64,000 nucleotides of DNA from Lingula anatina (Eukaryota > Brachiopoda > Lingulata > Lingulida > Lingulidae). A program made the position numbers and the translations under genes. Positions 37,431 to 50,838 of the stretch are shown here, in pieces. The notes beneath the pieces were generated by a model. That model was not told the DNA's origin. It did not search any database and was given only the letters and a program-made list of their open reading frames with translations. Each line of letters starts with the position of its first letter. Within the stretch, counting starts at the first letter, position 1. The stretch is taken from positions 174,099-238,098 of the forward strand of contig NW_019775394.1 of NCBI RefSeq assembly GCF_001039355.2, written 5' to 3'.

Positions 37431-39554
37431 CACAAGGATATTGAATTACGGATACCCTAGACCCCTTCAAAAGCAGGAGCTGGGATAATTAAGGAATAAT
37501 ATGATTGTATGGCCATAGTTATTGCCTCTTGGTCCTTTGCTTTCCCAATGAGCTGGAAAGGCCAGCCCTTCCTTCTGCTTCACTTCTTAAGAATTGTCTT
37601 ACTTTTCAAAAAGTTAAACATGAACCTCAAACCTAACATTAAGTCCAATGAAAACATTTGATAAGGATCAAGAGATATTTTCCCTGGAATATGATTGTGA
37701 AAATATAGAGGAGATACAGACACCCCCAAGTTGTTATTTTCGAATACTGTTTGCTTATTCTATAATCAAACCATTTCTTCAAACCACTTTTGTCACATCT
37801 ATTTAGTCAGTGAGATGTAAGTTTGTACCAGTAAGGCTTACAGTGAGGGGACCTCAAATTTCAGTTCAACTAATCCCGTAGAGACGCTCTATCCTAGAGT
37901 TCACGCTGAGAAAATGGGCTGTGATTATGGTCCCCAGGGCCCCTCCCCCTCAATCAGACTGAGACCTTACCTCAGTAAATAAGTGCAATTTCAATTTCTG
38001 AGCCGCCATGGTAATTTTACTGTGGTTCACCTGACATTTAAAGGTGTAATTTGGGCTTCACTTTGACATATAGGCACTGAAAATGATGCCTTTTCTCAGT
38101 GTAGTTTTGAAAATTTTTGATTACAGCTGATACAGATATCAAATGCCTGAGCAAATAGCTGTGAATTTCTCCATGAAGGTGGGGTAATTTGAAGCAAATT
38201 AAAATCACACCTATTTACCACAGCTGTTGTCTTTGAATGCATCACTTCAAGTGGTCTAATCTTAGGTTTATGACAGATTAATAATGTAATAGGAGAACCC
38301 CAGACTTTCATTAAAGATTCATTTTATTCATGTGACATTTTAAAACGTGCCCTTTCACTTTAAATGCCAAACTGTATGGGACTTTGGTCTGATATTACTG
38401 ATATTGGTGCAATGAATTGTAATTTTTTAATAGTTCAGAAATTTCACACAAATTAACTAAAATCAATGATTAAAAGCCTCTTTTCCTGTTTCCCCCCCCC
38501 CCCCAAATTGTTGTAACACAGTGAATCAAAACAAATGTACAATCATTTTTCATCCCCACAACAGCATTATCCACTAATGGTCCAGTCCGTTTCCTTGAAC
38601 ATTAGTACAGGATACATTTACAAAGGCAAGTATATGGTCAATATCGAGTGTCCACTTCAACTGGCATACACTCTTCAGCTTGTATAGAATTTTCATGATG
38701 CACTATATCATGTGATAAAAGAACAGTTGATGAAAGTATGAATAGTTTATTATCATTTGCACAAAGAAATAAGGGTCATCTCTGACAGCTGTTTTTATAA
38801 TACAGTAGGGACAATGAAAAGGTATCAATTTTTCCTCGACTAAACCACAGACTTCCATAGAAGGTGAAAGCCAAACAGACCAGACATACACATGCTTCAG
38901 TTAGACTGTATAAAAAGGGTTTATTTGGAAATTGTAGCTGTGAAGTGTAAAGGTCTTTTTTTTATAACTGTGCAAATGCTTAATGTCTTCATTGATTAAA
39001 TGATATTTGCCTTATATTCCTTATTCAAACAAATCAATAACTTGTTTGCTTTTTGAGTGCAAAAAGGCTGAAGACATTTTTTCAATGGAAGGTACCACTT
39101 GCTTAAATAATTCACCAAACAACAGATATTTGTAACTTATCACTGTGAAGCTTTCGTATAAAATGTATTTAAGTATTAGATAAGTTCCATATCATGTGTT
39201 TTCACAAAACATTCTTTAAAATAACATTCAACATATTTTCTCCATAAGTAACACCCCCCCCAACTTCTCACTTCACTTCCTCATTCATCCCTGGCTAGGA
39301 TGGCAGGATAGTCTACGGCCGCATTCACATCGAGTTGAGCCATGGCTCAACTCAATGTGAATGCGGCCTATGAATACGGTCACTAAGTACTTAAGGAAAG
39401 GTCAAAAAGACTGGCATCATAGAAAAAGATGAATCAATGAGAGATCTCCCAGGAAAATTTCACTATGGTAAATTTTTTATCATGTGTCTGGTCTGTTTGC
39501 AGCACGTGGTTATTTCCCTGCATCTGCTAACAGAATCATGGTCGATAGTACGCA

Positions 39555-39599
<45 letters not shown>

Positions 39600-42500
39600 T
39601 GAGAGAGAGAGAGAGAGGGAGAGAGAATCTCAATAATGGCCAATATCATAAGATTCTTAGTCCCATGAGTCTGAAAGACATCCACCTAAACAGTCAAAAT
39701 GACTAATAAAAAAATTCTCCCATTAGCAGCCTTTTTCTTGTATGCTGGCTCTGAAACTGTTCTCACTCAAAAAACCTATGTCATCACACAACATCGTTTG
39801 GGAAGACAGTCTTATAAACTATATGTATTCCTGGTGTAAAAATGCCAAACTTGACCATAACAAGAACACAGCAGGCAGACATTTAACATGGGAAGTGAAG
39901 AGACATTAAGGTGGCAGAAACCTTGGTAGATGCTATAACTTACTGCCAGCTTAACACCCCTTGCAGGAACAAGTGTTTCCCCCTTATATATGTATCTCCA
40001 CAAAATAACATCCCAATTCACATCCCTTTTGCCAATAACACTGATTTAAGAGAACTTTAACATCAACTCATTTGATACTCAAGCAACAGAGCTGACTTTT
40101 TATGGCTTTAACAGAAAAATTGGCCAGCAATCCTGTTTGACGGTCTCAATTGATATTACATGGTTGAATGTGGTAACATCACAAATACTACCCTACTCTG
40201 TGTTAATATCATCGATAATCAAAGTGTCAGAAGTGCTCTTTTAAACCAACAAGCACCAGGAAGGATTACAGTGAGTCAGTTGGGAAAAAGTGCATCATAA
40301 GTTCTATCTGCACCTCAAGATGAACTCTCCTCACCCCGAGTGTGTCAACCATCATTGAGTCATTCTTACCTAAACTTCCCCCACAGTAAGGAAATTTATT
40401 CTTCTGCTGTACAAAACTTTCTGAACACAACAACAGCCTATGGCACACTGTGTGTAAATGACTTTCCACAAATTGACCAGCAAAAACAAAACTAATCTTA
40501 TGCTGACACATATGATCTTCCATGTACAGCATTAATATCCTGTATCTTACTTGAAACATAAACGGACTATAACCAAGAGTTGCAGAGATCTTGAAATGGG
40601 CTTTTCATTGAAATTATAATCACACCTACAAGATATCCTCGTTTTACTGTAAAAAAGGAAAAGCCAAGATCTGTTGACAAAATGGATAACAGTTACAAAG
40701 AATCAAATCCTGCTACACATTGAAAACCTCAAATATATTACATACATAATGCACTAAGCTTAAAAAGAGCTGTTTTATTTACAATCAAATTTTGTACCTA
40801 TATCACTTTAAATGCAAAATCATGAATGATATGACCTGTTCATCACTTTAAAAGAAAAAAACAAAAAAAAACATGGACAATATATAACCTGTTCAAAAAT
40901 CAACAGTTATTTAACTAAACTTAAGTGACAGAATTCTTCAGCATCTTAATTCTGCCGTCCCAAAAGCTGTCGGCAAACAGTGCTAAAAGCTGCGGTATTT
41001 GTCCAGCCCTTTATTCAACTTTCCCCCGGGCAGATGGAACACAATGGCGAGAGTGTATGAACACAATGGTAGAGGATCTAACCTTCCAAGCAGGGGTCGA
41101 ACTGTGAACAAAACCCCACAATTCAAAGACAACAGGAGCTTATTTAAACACACTCAACTGCCAACCTGAGAGGTTTGAACCCAACGACAGGGAGACCAGA
41201 CACCCCAAGAGGGAAGGATAACTTTTCTCAAAATCTGTTTTCATCACAAATTCCTAATCCAACCCTCCGGCAGAGAACGGAAAAGTATGCACTGAAAAAT
41301 ATAACCTCTGATTTGCAGTAGGAATAAAAAAGTTACCTGGACTTGTAGGGTTTAAGTATATTTTTCTACCTTTTGCCAGAAAAAAAATTGGGTCAGTGTC
41401 AAGTTCAGTGGCTCAGTTGAGGGAAACATCCAGTCTTATTGATCTGACAATACAAATAGCAATCGATCAGGTTCATTGGTCTACATTCTTTTTAGCTAAC
41501 AAGACAATAGTTTACCAATGCAAGTGGCCAATTACAGATCCAGTGACACATATAGTTAAAATAATTTTCTTGTTTTTTTGCCACTTCAATTATTCATTTG
41601 TCATAAGCTAGTTGGAATCATCATTTCAGAGAGAAAAGATCTCCATAACAGTAAGCTAGACAGTTTTCTTAGGCTTCTTGCACCAGTTCACTTCTTTCAC
41701 AACACATTTAGATACAAACCAGATAGGGACTCTACCCAATTGCCCAAACAACGATTAGCAAACCTGCGTGCAATTATTTATCATTCTTCTCTTGAGAAAA
41801 ACTAGCTAGAACCAACAAGTGTTTTCAGCAAAAGAGCAAAAAAGATGCTGAATACCAAGAAACAGAGGCAATACCAACTACTGTATGTCCACAACCTAAA
41901 ACAAAGATGAGATGTTCACAGAAGAAAGAAAAGCATTTGCTAGCACGTGTTGACCCTTCCCATCAGAGTCACTCACCATTCCCCCCTACCCCACCCACCC
42001 ACCCATCCTTCCAAGGTAATCCACTGCACACCTGCCCTACCATGCACCAACCCTTCCCTCTACCAGGCCCACAGATTGATTTTTCATTCGATATTTACAG
42101 ATATGTCTCTAGATAAATGATGGCACTTTCCCCATGCAGTGGAAAAAAAGTGCATATAATTATCTACGACCCTGGTAGAGGGTGCACTGACCCAGCCAGC
42201 CATTTCCCACCAGCACCTCATATTGACATTACACTGAACACACATACATCCATTCTGAGTGTCCCATTAGATGTCTATATCTTATCTCTTGTGGTCACAT
42301 ACTTCGTAAGGGTGGCACTGTTTAAGACCTCAGGCTATATTTAGCCCTCCCGGTTGCTAATTTGGTACCTTTGGTGAAAGCGGGTTCAAAAGAACATGAT
42401 AACAGGAAAAGGGGATGGTGTTATACCAAGGACACCTTGTAGGCCAAGGGGATCTTTCACAAAACAACATTAGCTAGAAAATTTTAAAGCCAAAATTCAA

Positions 42501-45500
42501 GTCCCCTTTATCAAATCAGGGGAAGTCTAATGAAATGAAATACTGTGCATGTTTTATAACAAGAAAGAAAATTTTTGGACTAAAGTTATTTTGTAAAGCT
42601 AACCCCAGGTCTCCACTGACTTCACTAGGAAACGCATCTCTTTGGAGTGTCTCAAATTGCACAAATTGAAAAAAATAAAAGATGCCTACGAGGTCTTTGA
42701 GGAGATCCATTACAGTTTATGTTTTTTAATTCTAAGGGGTTAATACCATGGCACTGGGTGCCTCACGGTGCTCTTTGGGGCCGTGAAAACAAACTACAGG
42801 CTGAATGGAATAGAAGACTAACATAACTAGTTCTAACATGAAGTGAAAACAGAAAGTTTTCAATATCACATCTCGCCATAGGCAACAAAAAATTCAAGTT
42901 ATAAAAAAGGGCAAAAGAGAAAAACTAAGATTTTATCAAATTAAGGAGTTGCCAGTAATTAGACCATGTTTACAATACACTGTTTTATTAAGAATACGTA
43001 TCAATAAGAGGCACAACCAAACTTTTTCTTTTCTATTCAATAACAAAAACCTCCAAAACCAACACCTGAGAGAGTGCCAAAACACCACCTTACAAATCCT
43101 AATCAGAGGTGATTTATCCCCTGTGTAGGAGTATAAGCCATATTTCACCCACGACCGTGACCTTCATGCACTGAAGTCAAAATATTATTTTTGTCTCCAC
43201 ACAATGCCAAACCTAACATATTTATAACTGTAGCCATGTTAGTAAGTTACCACCCCAAACCAACTTTGGTAAACTAAAGGTAATCAATACAATTCCAAAG
43301 CATATGCAGCCTTGACAGCACGGGTGACTGGAGAGAAAAATAATAAGCCAAAAGTTTATTTCTGTTTACCTTCCAGCTAAGAAGCAATAAGGAAGCTTTG
43401 ATTATAATCAAAGTCAGATTTCTGGAGTAATTAGTGTTTTCTCTTCGGGACCCAGACAGAACTCGAGCCGCACTGGGATGCCAAAAATCATATTTGTATA
43501 GAGTTTCCCCAGTGTTGCATCGAGTTGTCTGGCTGTCTAACAGAGCAACATGAACCATCTCCAGGTCTGCCTCATATCAAGTACAGGGGGCATGCAGGGA
43601 AAGATGTCTGCCTGCCAGTACACTTGCAGTTTGAGATACACCTCTCTTATTGGGATGTGGAGATTACAAAATTCTTGCTTCAAAATCATCTCAATGTCTT
43701 TATGATTAGTATGTTTCCCATATTTTCTTTCCTGTTCATCAAAAGGCCAACAGACATATGGCATCCTTGTTTGGTAAAAAGAAACCAAAATATCCATTAC
43801 CTTACAAAACTGCAAATTTTGTCAAAATGTGCCATTACTGACTTTTTCCAAAGGCAATCAACTTCACATTATAACTCATTACCCTTGGATTACTATAACA
43901 CATTTATAATAATTACCACATATAAGTGCTGAACAAATTTGAATCTTCATATTTAAAGAATCGATCTGAAATTGAGTTTCTCCTCTTTTGTGGAGACTGA
44001 TCAAGTCTGAAAGCCCCTTCCTTTCCTTCCCTTTTCTCATAAATCCTGCTCAAGTTGGCAAAAAGCAGAATTTGCTATTTTTGTTTTCTGATTAGAACGA
44101 AGGCAAACCTTGTGTGCACTAAAACTCCATCACCATAGAGGTCACCTCAAGCCACGGCACCCTCAGCTCTGGAAATGTACTGGGAGATGACTCAGTGGCC
44201 AATTCTATTTTTGTTATTTATTTACCATAGAAACAATTTGCTTTTGGTCCCTTTCTGCACACTTTAAAATAAGGCAAAACTGTGTTGTCTGGGTCACTTC
44301 CAGCACTGTTCATTCTACCAGTTCTTTTCTGTGAAGGATGCCATATAAGTTCTCACTCTACTGAAACTTATTGATCTGTGGTATATGGCTGGTTAACGTC
44401 AACAAAACTCAATCCATATTTTTGACATATTTACACAATATAATATCCAAGGTATTCCATACCACAAATAAAAATGTTACTAAGCATATTTTATAAAATT
44501 CAGTGTATAAAAAGGCAAGTTTCAATTCTAGTATAAAAACTTCCTAAAATTAAAATAAATGGGGGTTCATTAAACAGAAGATGGCTGTTTCAATAACATG
44601 CATCATTAACAGATCTGCTGCTTTTATTCATTTTAATAGATGTTCAAAGGGGAATTTTTTTTTTGTAAATTTCTGTAAATACAAAAACTTAATTTCATGT
44701 ACTAGTAAGTTAACATTAATTTGGGAAGCCAAAAACCGTTTCAACTTTTCAACGCGTCAAACTAGCATCACCAAATGGCCTATTTTGTTACAAATAATCT
44801 ATTCATCAAGTGGTGTTAGTAAGACCAAATTTCGTTCTAGGCCTGGTGGGTTGTAAACGCGCCTTGGTTCCAGACCCAGCACTGAGTTATCCCAGGCAGG
44901 AAACCAAACAGCCAGAACAATGTTATCTCTGGAGGAGAGAGGTGTCTCCTTTCCATTATACATCACCTGTCACACCACAATGTGACTGTTTACACTGCTC
45001 TTATTGCTCACTAATATACACAGCCATAGATCACTGCACAAAGCCAAGGTTTTTTCAGGACATACTGTTTGACTCTTCATATTGATTAGGCGGGTGTGCC
45101 ATCTCCTCTTTTTAAGTAGCGTTCACACACTGCAGACTGACTCGTATAGAAACGGATCCAAATGGTACACTTGCATGCTCAGAGTTTCTACACATCAGCA
45201 GCAAGATTTTACAGGTAGGGAACATGCTGAGGTGGTTCATTGTAAAAACTGCCAGGCCAACAAATATAGTCAATCTAGTCACCATTTTGATCCAGGCTCA
45301 GGCCAATCAAGCCAGTGTAATGCAGCCTGTCAGTTGTGAGTTGAAATCAAGAATTGTGATATTTCCATCACACTTCTGCAAACAAATTGATTCTTAACCA
45401 GAAGAATGACACTTTGGGTGTTTATGGATTAGGAAACGATAATACTGAAACAGATGGAGAGTGAATTGATATTTGCATCACTCTTTATACTATCAACAAT

Positions 45501-48500
45501 AAACTATGATGAGGATACTAAGGCATCCCCATAAACCTGTTACAGCTGGCTAGCTGATTGATCTACATTTTACTACTATGAAAGTATTGAATGGCTTCCA
45601 CAGTTATCAGTTTGAACGAGTGATTTTATTGATTAACATTCATGATTAATGTTAGTCCACTCGAAGAGATCTCCCAAATGATTCAGAAGATTTTCAGTAT
45701 TTAATTTCAATTACAAAATCACTCCTGGGAGAACTCGTTTCAGGTCCATAGATCTTGCATGTACCCAATCCGACAGCTAAAAAAATATCACCACAAAAGA
45801 CAGCTAACATTTCCATCACAGACAGTCTCGCAGGTGCCCAAGAATCAGGATGAGCAACCATTTCAGCAAATCTCTGTCAATAACCACATAAAGCATCAAG
45901 GCTAGGTAAAGTGTCAGGTAAGCTTTGATACCAACAAAGCCAGTCGTTGTCTTAGCAGGCATGGTGACAAAAGCGGGGGAAGAATGGCCCGTGTGTGTGT
46001 GTGTGTGTGTGCACCTGCTGAAGAGGAGATTACCAGTGTGTGAGAAAATCCCTCTCCATTGCCCTACCTCACTTCAATCCACTGTCCCTGCACAAGGGTC
46101 CCTTTGAAGACTGTTCTCACGTGTTGATTTAATGCTTTTTGAAAGTTGTAAACCTTTTAAGTCCTCTGGGAACACTGTCTCTTTGGATTGTGATTGAGGA
46201 GGATTAGGTTTTTTCAAGTTTTTGGCTTTCTCTTGTGTCTTTTTTTCTTGTAAACAGCTAAGTCCTTAGGCTACAAGTCCTGCAGACTAGTTTAGCACTG
46301 AGCAACACGCAACTTCCTACTAGAAGTAGCAGTTCATACTCATTTCAAAGAGGGAAAAAAGACTGCCACTGCATCGCTGAAGAGAAAGTAATGACTTTGA
46401 TCATGTTTTCCAAAAAAAGGTGACCTGGCCTTATTTTTTCCAAGCAGCTATTAAAATAGCAAGGATGAATGTACTGAAGTACACTATAAAATTGGAATTT
46501 ACTCATCTCTACTGCAATTTACACATCTTCATTTACTGTATGTAGTATGACTTTTAATGCCTAATCCCAACCATCAAGTAATCCAGCAGAAAAACATTTC
46601 CTTCGCACAAACATCTCCAGGTCAACTCAAAGATGAATCCGTATTGTAAATAACATCATGCAGCATTCAGACAGAAATCAGTGTACTTATAAAAGCAAGA
46701 GGTCACTGGAGGGTTATCTGGGCTGCATGTAATGACAAGAAAGAGTCAATCACCAGGTCTATTGTTTCTCGATAACAGTCTGTGTCTGATACGCCAAACC
46801 TTACTATGGCTTAGGCTTTGATGACAGATTAATAGTGCTGTAAATGTTGCATATATAATATAGACTAGGCTGTGAAATGTCTGTGTTGTGCAATGATCAT
46901 GTGGTCAGATGTGAGACCAGATCCCAAATATTATAATATTTACAGTATTTGTTTTTGACTGGACATCTGCATGCTACCAAGAACAGTTCTAATACAGCCA
47001 TTCTTATCCTTTGTAAGAGATGAAAAGTGCCAGAAATGTTGGATATTTATATGTAATCATCAGATTTCAAATTCCTGTGCAGGGCATTGTATGTGAAGTC
47101 CCATTTGAGTCCAGATACTGAACATTTAGTGTTACTATTTAGGCTAGCTGTGACTGGTCATTTGCATGCATAAAATGTGTACCAGTTAAGAATATTTTTA
47201 AACTGTAAAAAGAATGAAGGGTGCGAGAAAACTGCACAACCACCTCCAGAAATAGGGGAAGCATACAGTCTGAAGTGTACCAAAATGGCCCCTCTAGAAA
47301 ACGGCACAAATGCAAATCTCAACCCAACAAAGAGAAACAGTTCAACAAGGGGTCTCTAATACAAAGACCTAATACTGCTTAATCTTATCTGATCACCTAA
47401 TTGGTCAACACAATGTAATATTACACAGGTAAAATTCCTGGACCAAGATAAAGAGGTCCACTACAAAGAGCTGACCTCGTCCAGAGATTAGATTATCTTG
47501 GATTGATTGGTTAGTGTTTACACAGTGACCACTAGATTGAGATGACCAAAGGCTTGGGATGGTACCGACTTAAAGGATGAGGGAGTGACCTGTACCCAGT
47601 GAACCTTCCTGGCTGGAGGAGAGGGCCATTAGCACATTCATCTAAATTGGATGTCCTTAACTTACTTCACTTAACCATACTGGACCTGTTGAAACCAGTT
47701 TCTCAAAGCACCTTTTCAGTTTTATCAAAAATGCATTTCCAATATTTATGAAAAACTAACACATTTGTTTACTGTAACAGGGTTTATACCTTTCCTCCAT
47801 CCATGTCTCTACAATATGGTTAATTGATTTCGAACAAAAAAAAGGGAGGTACAAAGATTCCCACAGTCATCTTAGGGATACAGACAATCCCATCTACAAC
47901 ATTTAGTTCATTCTCAAGTCAATTTTGACTGGAGTAAAACAGTGAAAACATATATCCCTCCCTCTCTCGAGTCTGCACAGCTTTCCTAAAATGTCTAAGC
48001 CAACAGGCTGTATGGAGCATGTAAACTCTTTGACTCCAAATTCTGCCAGACACTGAGCAGAGAAAAGGCAGCTGTACCCTGCACAGCTAATAATAACTGA
48101 ACTTCAGACATTAGCCATCAGAATAATGTGGGATAAACTGCTTTAGTTCCAACCAAATCCCTATCCCGTTTGCAAAAAGAAGGAAGAAAAATTCATTTTG
48201 TATAACTGGAAACCTGATACAGATACACTTAAACACTTACACAGCTGATCCAGAGAAAACAATTAAAACAACAATCCAGATCATGCTTAAACACAAATAC
48301 TAGTACAGGGTTTCTCCAATCAACCCCAATGCAAGAGCATGTCCCCAACATCATGTTAAGAATAAAATTATAGAGGAAAAACAAACTAAATCCTGACTAT
48401 GCTTACTACAAGTTCTATTACATTCCAGCTTATTCAGTGAGTTTGTAATAGCATTTAAGTGCCCTGTTCTACTCAATCTCATCTCGCCAATCATCCACAT

Positions 48501-50797
48501 TAAACACATTTGCATCATGCAATATGACAGTAAAACTTGAACCAAACCCTGCTTGCCTACAAGTATATAATTCTGGCAGGTTGAAGGCAGCTCTATTAGT
48601 ACAAAGGACCAAGAGCACTGACTGGAGTCTGGCAGCCAGTGAAGTGTGAGAAGAAAATCAGAAGTTACAGCTTCTACCTGATACCAGTCATGTAGCAGTC
48701 TACTCTCCGAGCTCTGTTACAGTAGAAAACCCACATTTTTTCTTAGTCCCCCTGATTATCAGGACACTTGCACCATTTCCATGCTCCCTACCTGGCCACA
48801 CTGTCACAAGTTCAGGCCAGGAATGTGGAGAATTTGTCATGAAATTACTAGGACTGCTCAGAACCGTTTCTCATTGTTTAGCATCCATGGGGCTCTGTAT
48901 TCTATGTAAAGAGGACAGGGCCATGGATAACAGTCTGATAGACAATGTTTCACCTCACACCTACAGACTAGCAAAGGTTGTCCTCATCAGCTGAGGCCAA
49001 TGAACTTGAACTGAATGAGTTACGCCAGGCACCAACAGCATAGTATGTGTCTCAGTTATGTTCAAACCAGTCAATTTAGATTAGTTCACAATTAACCACA
49101 GCACAAGTCAGGTAATGTGTATTTCCCAGGGTTACCAATGAGGGGTAGTACACTCAGCAGTAGTGCTCCCCAAGCTTGAAGATCTTGGACGCCAGCAGAT
49201 CCCAGACATCAAGAGAGGGAAAGGTTCACAGTTTTATTTATTTTTTTCCCTCTTTCTCCATCCCACAAAGAGTTTCTTAGGAAACAAACAGCCATTAAGA
49301 ATATATTTAGGATAGACTACATGATGCAAACATGACTGTCTCTTAGTTTTTACCCCCCCCCCCTTTGGTAAGGGATTTGGATAGGTTTTCATTATTTTCT
49401 TTTGGCAATAACAAACCAATTGAAAGTTTGGTAGTCATACTGTCTATATTTCAGACTTTGAATTGTGAATATGCATGCATTAAGATTAAACTGGCGATAA
49501 ATACTCCCACACTTCTACCCCTGGCCAAGGACCGTATAAGTGATAGATTTCCACCCCTACTCTCTGCGGGCCATGCACATGTGCATGTAGTGGCATACAT
49601 TGAGTTCAGTCACAAATCCCCGCATGCCATCACCAGCAATGCAAGGGGCATTACAATCTTTGAGCATTCAGCTGTTTCCTATGGAACCCGTGACCTCGTA
49701 GTCGAAGACAAATCAACTGAAACAATGTGAGACCCATATGAGGAGGCAATTTATAGGCGCTCTGATTGTGTTCCCAGCTGAGCTGGGGGAAATTAATAAC
49801 AATATTTTCCCTTCCAACTTAATCATATTCATATGGGGAGAGGTAGGATTGAATTTCAGCTCCAAGCCCCAGTTTCAAATCAAATCACTGACGTGCTGTT
49901 GGAGCCTTGACAAGACAAAAGCCTATGGCTAAGTCTGACTGCTTGCACACAAGCTGAGGGAATAGCTTAAGAAGCGTGTGACCAGTTTATACAAAGTCAA
50001 AGGAACAGACTGCTTTCCCATTAAATAAAATAAATTCACTTGCTATGTGAAAAAGATGATATGCAGGTTAAACATTCACCTTGTATCAACTTTTTATACC
50101 CGCGGGACCTCATGCAATAGTTTACCCAATGAACCTGCTTGGATTTGTTAACTTTGTTCAAAAAGATTCACTTCTTTTACTGAAAGACCAGGCACTCAAT
50201 AATAATGATATGAAGAAATTCCCTAATTTTTTTCTTAACCACCTCACCATAATGTGGTTTTCAGAAGTACATGCAACTCTAGAAATGTTTTCGTGACTTG
50301 CAGCTATCATGTCTAATAAAGGTCGGTATTTTTGGCACATCATGCCAACGCGCAAGAGAGATAATCCCCGTCACATCACGCAACCCCTGTACCTGGTGAA
50401 TACTGTCACTGTGTCATTCTACACTCCCTGTCTCTGCCCTTCACTTCCCTTCCCTCCTTTGTCAACGACCTGACCACCATTACTGACATTGCCTAGGCAG
50501 AGAGACCCCCAGTTTTTCAAAACAAATCAATCACACATGATGAACCAACAAGAAACTGAACAGTTTTTATTTCCTTCGTCTCAAGTGAGAATTAAATATG
50601 TAAGCATGTGACCCTTTTCATATCAACTGTCGCTACTCTCCACTGCCGTACCATGTAGTGCTACACCCACACCTATCATACCTTTGACTGGAATGGCTCC
50701 ATTATCTCATGTCACAGAACCCAACTGCTTCCCCACACTCAAATTGCCCAATTTGCCCCCCCCCCCCTCCCCCTCCACCCACCCACACACCCACCCA

Positions 50798-50838
<41 letters not shown>

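Noticed and set aside
43525-43932. 135-codon plus-strand ORF overlapping an antisense ORF
   Set aside because: No motif or splice support; open frames of this length are expected in a 64-kb window.
49365-49730. 121-codon plus-strand ORF in the PSKH1 intron
   Set aside because: No domain, no splice context and ordinary composition; chance open frame.
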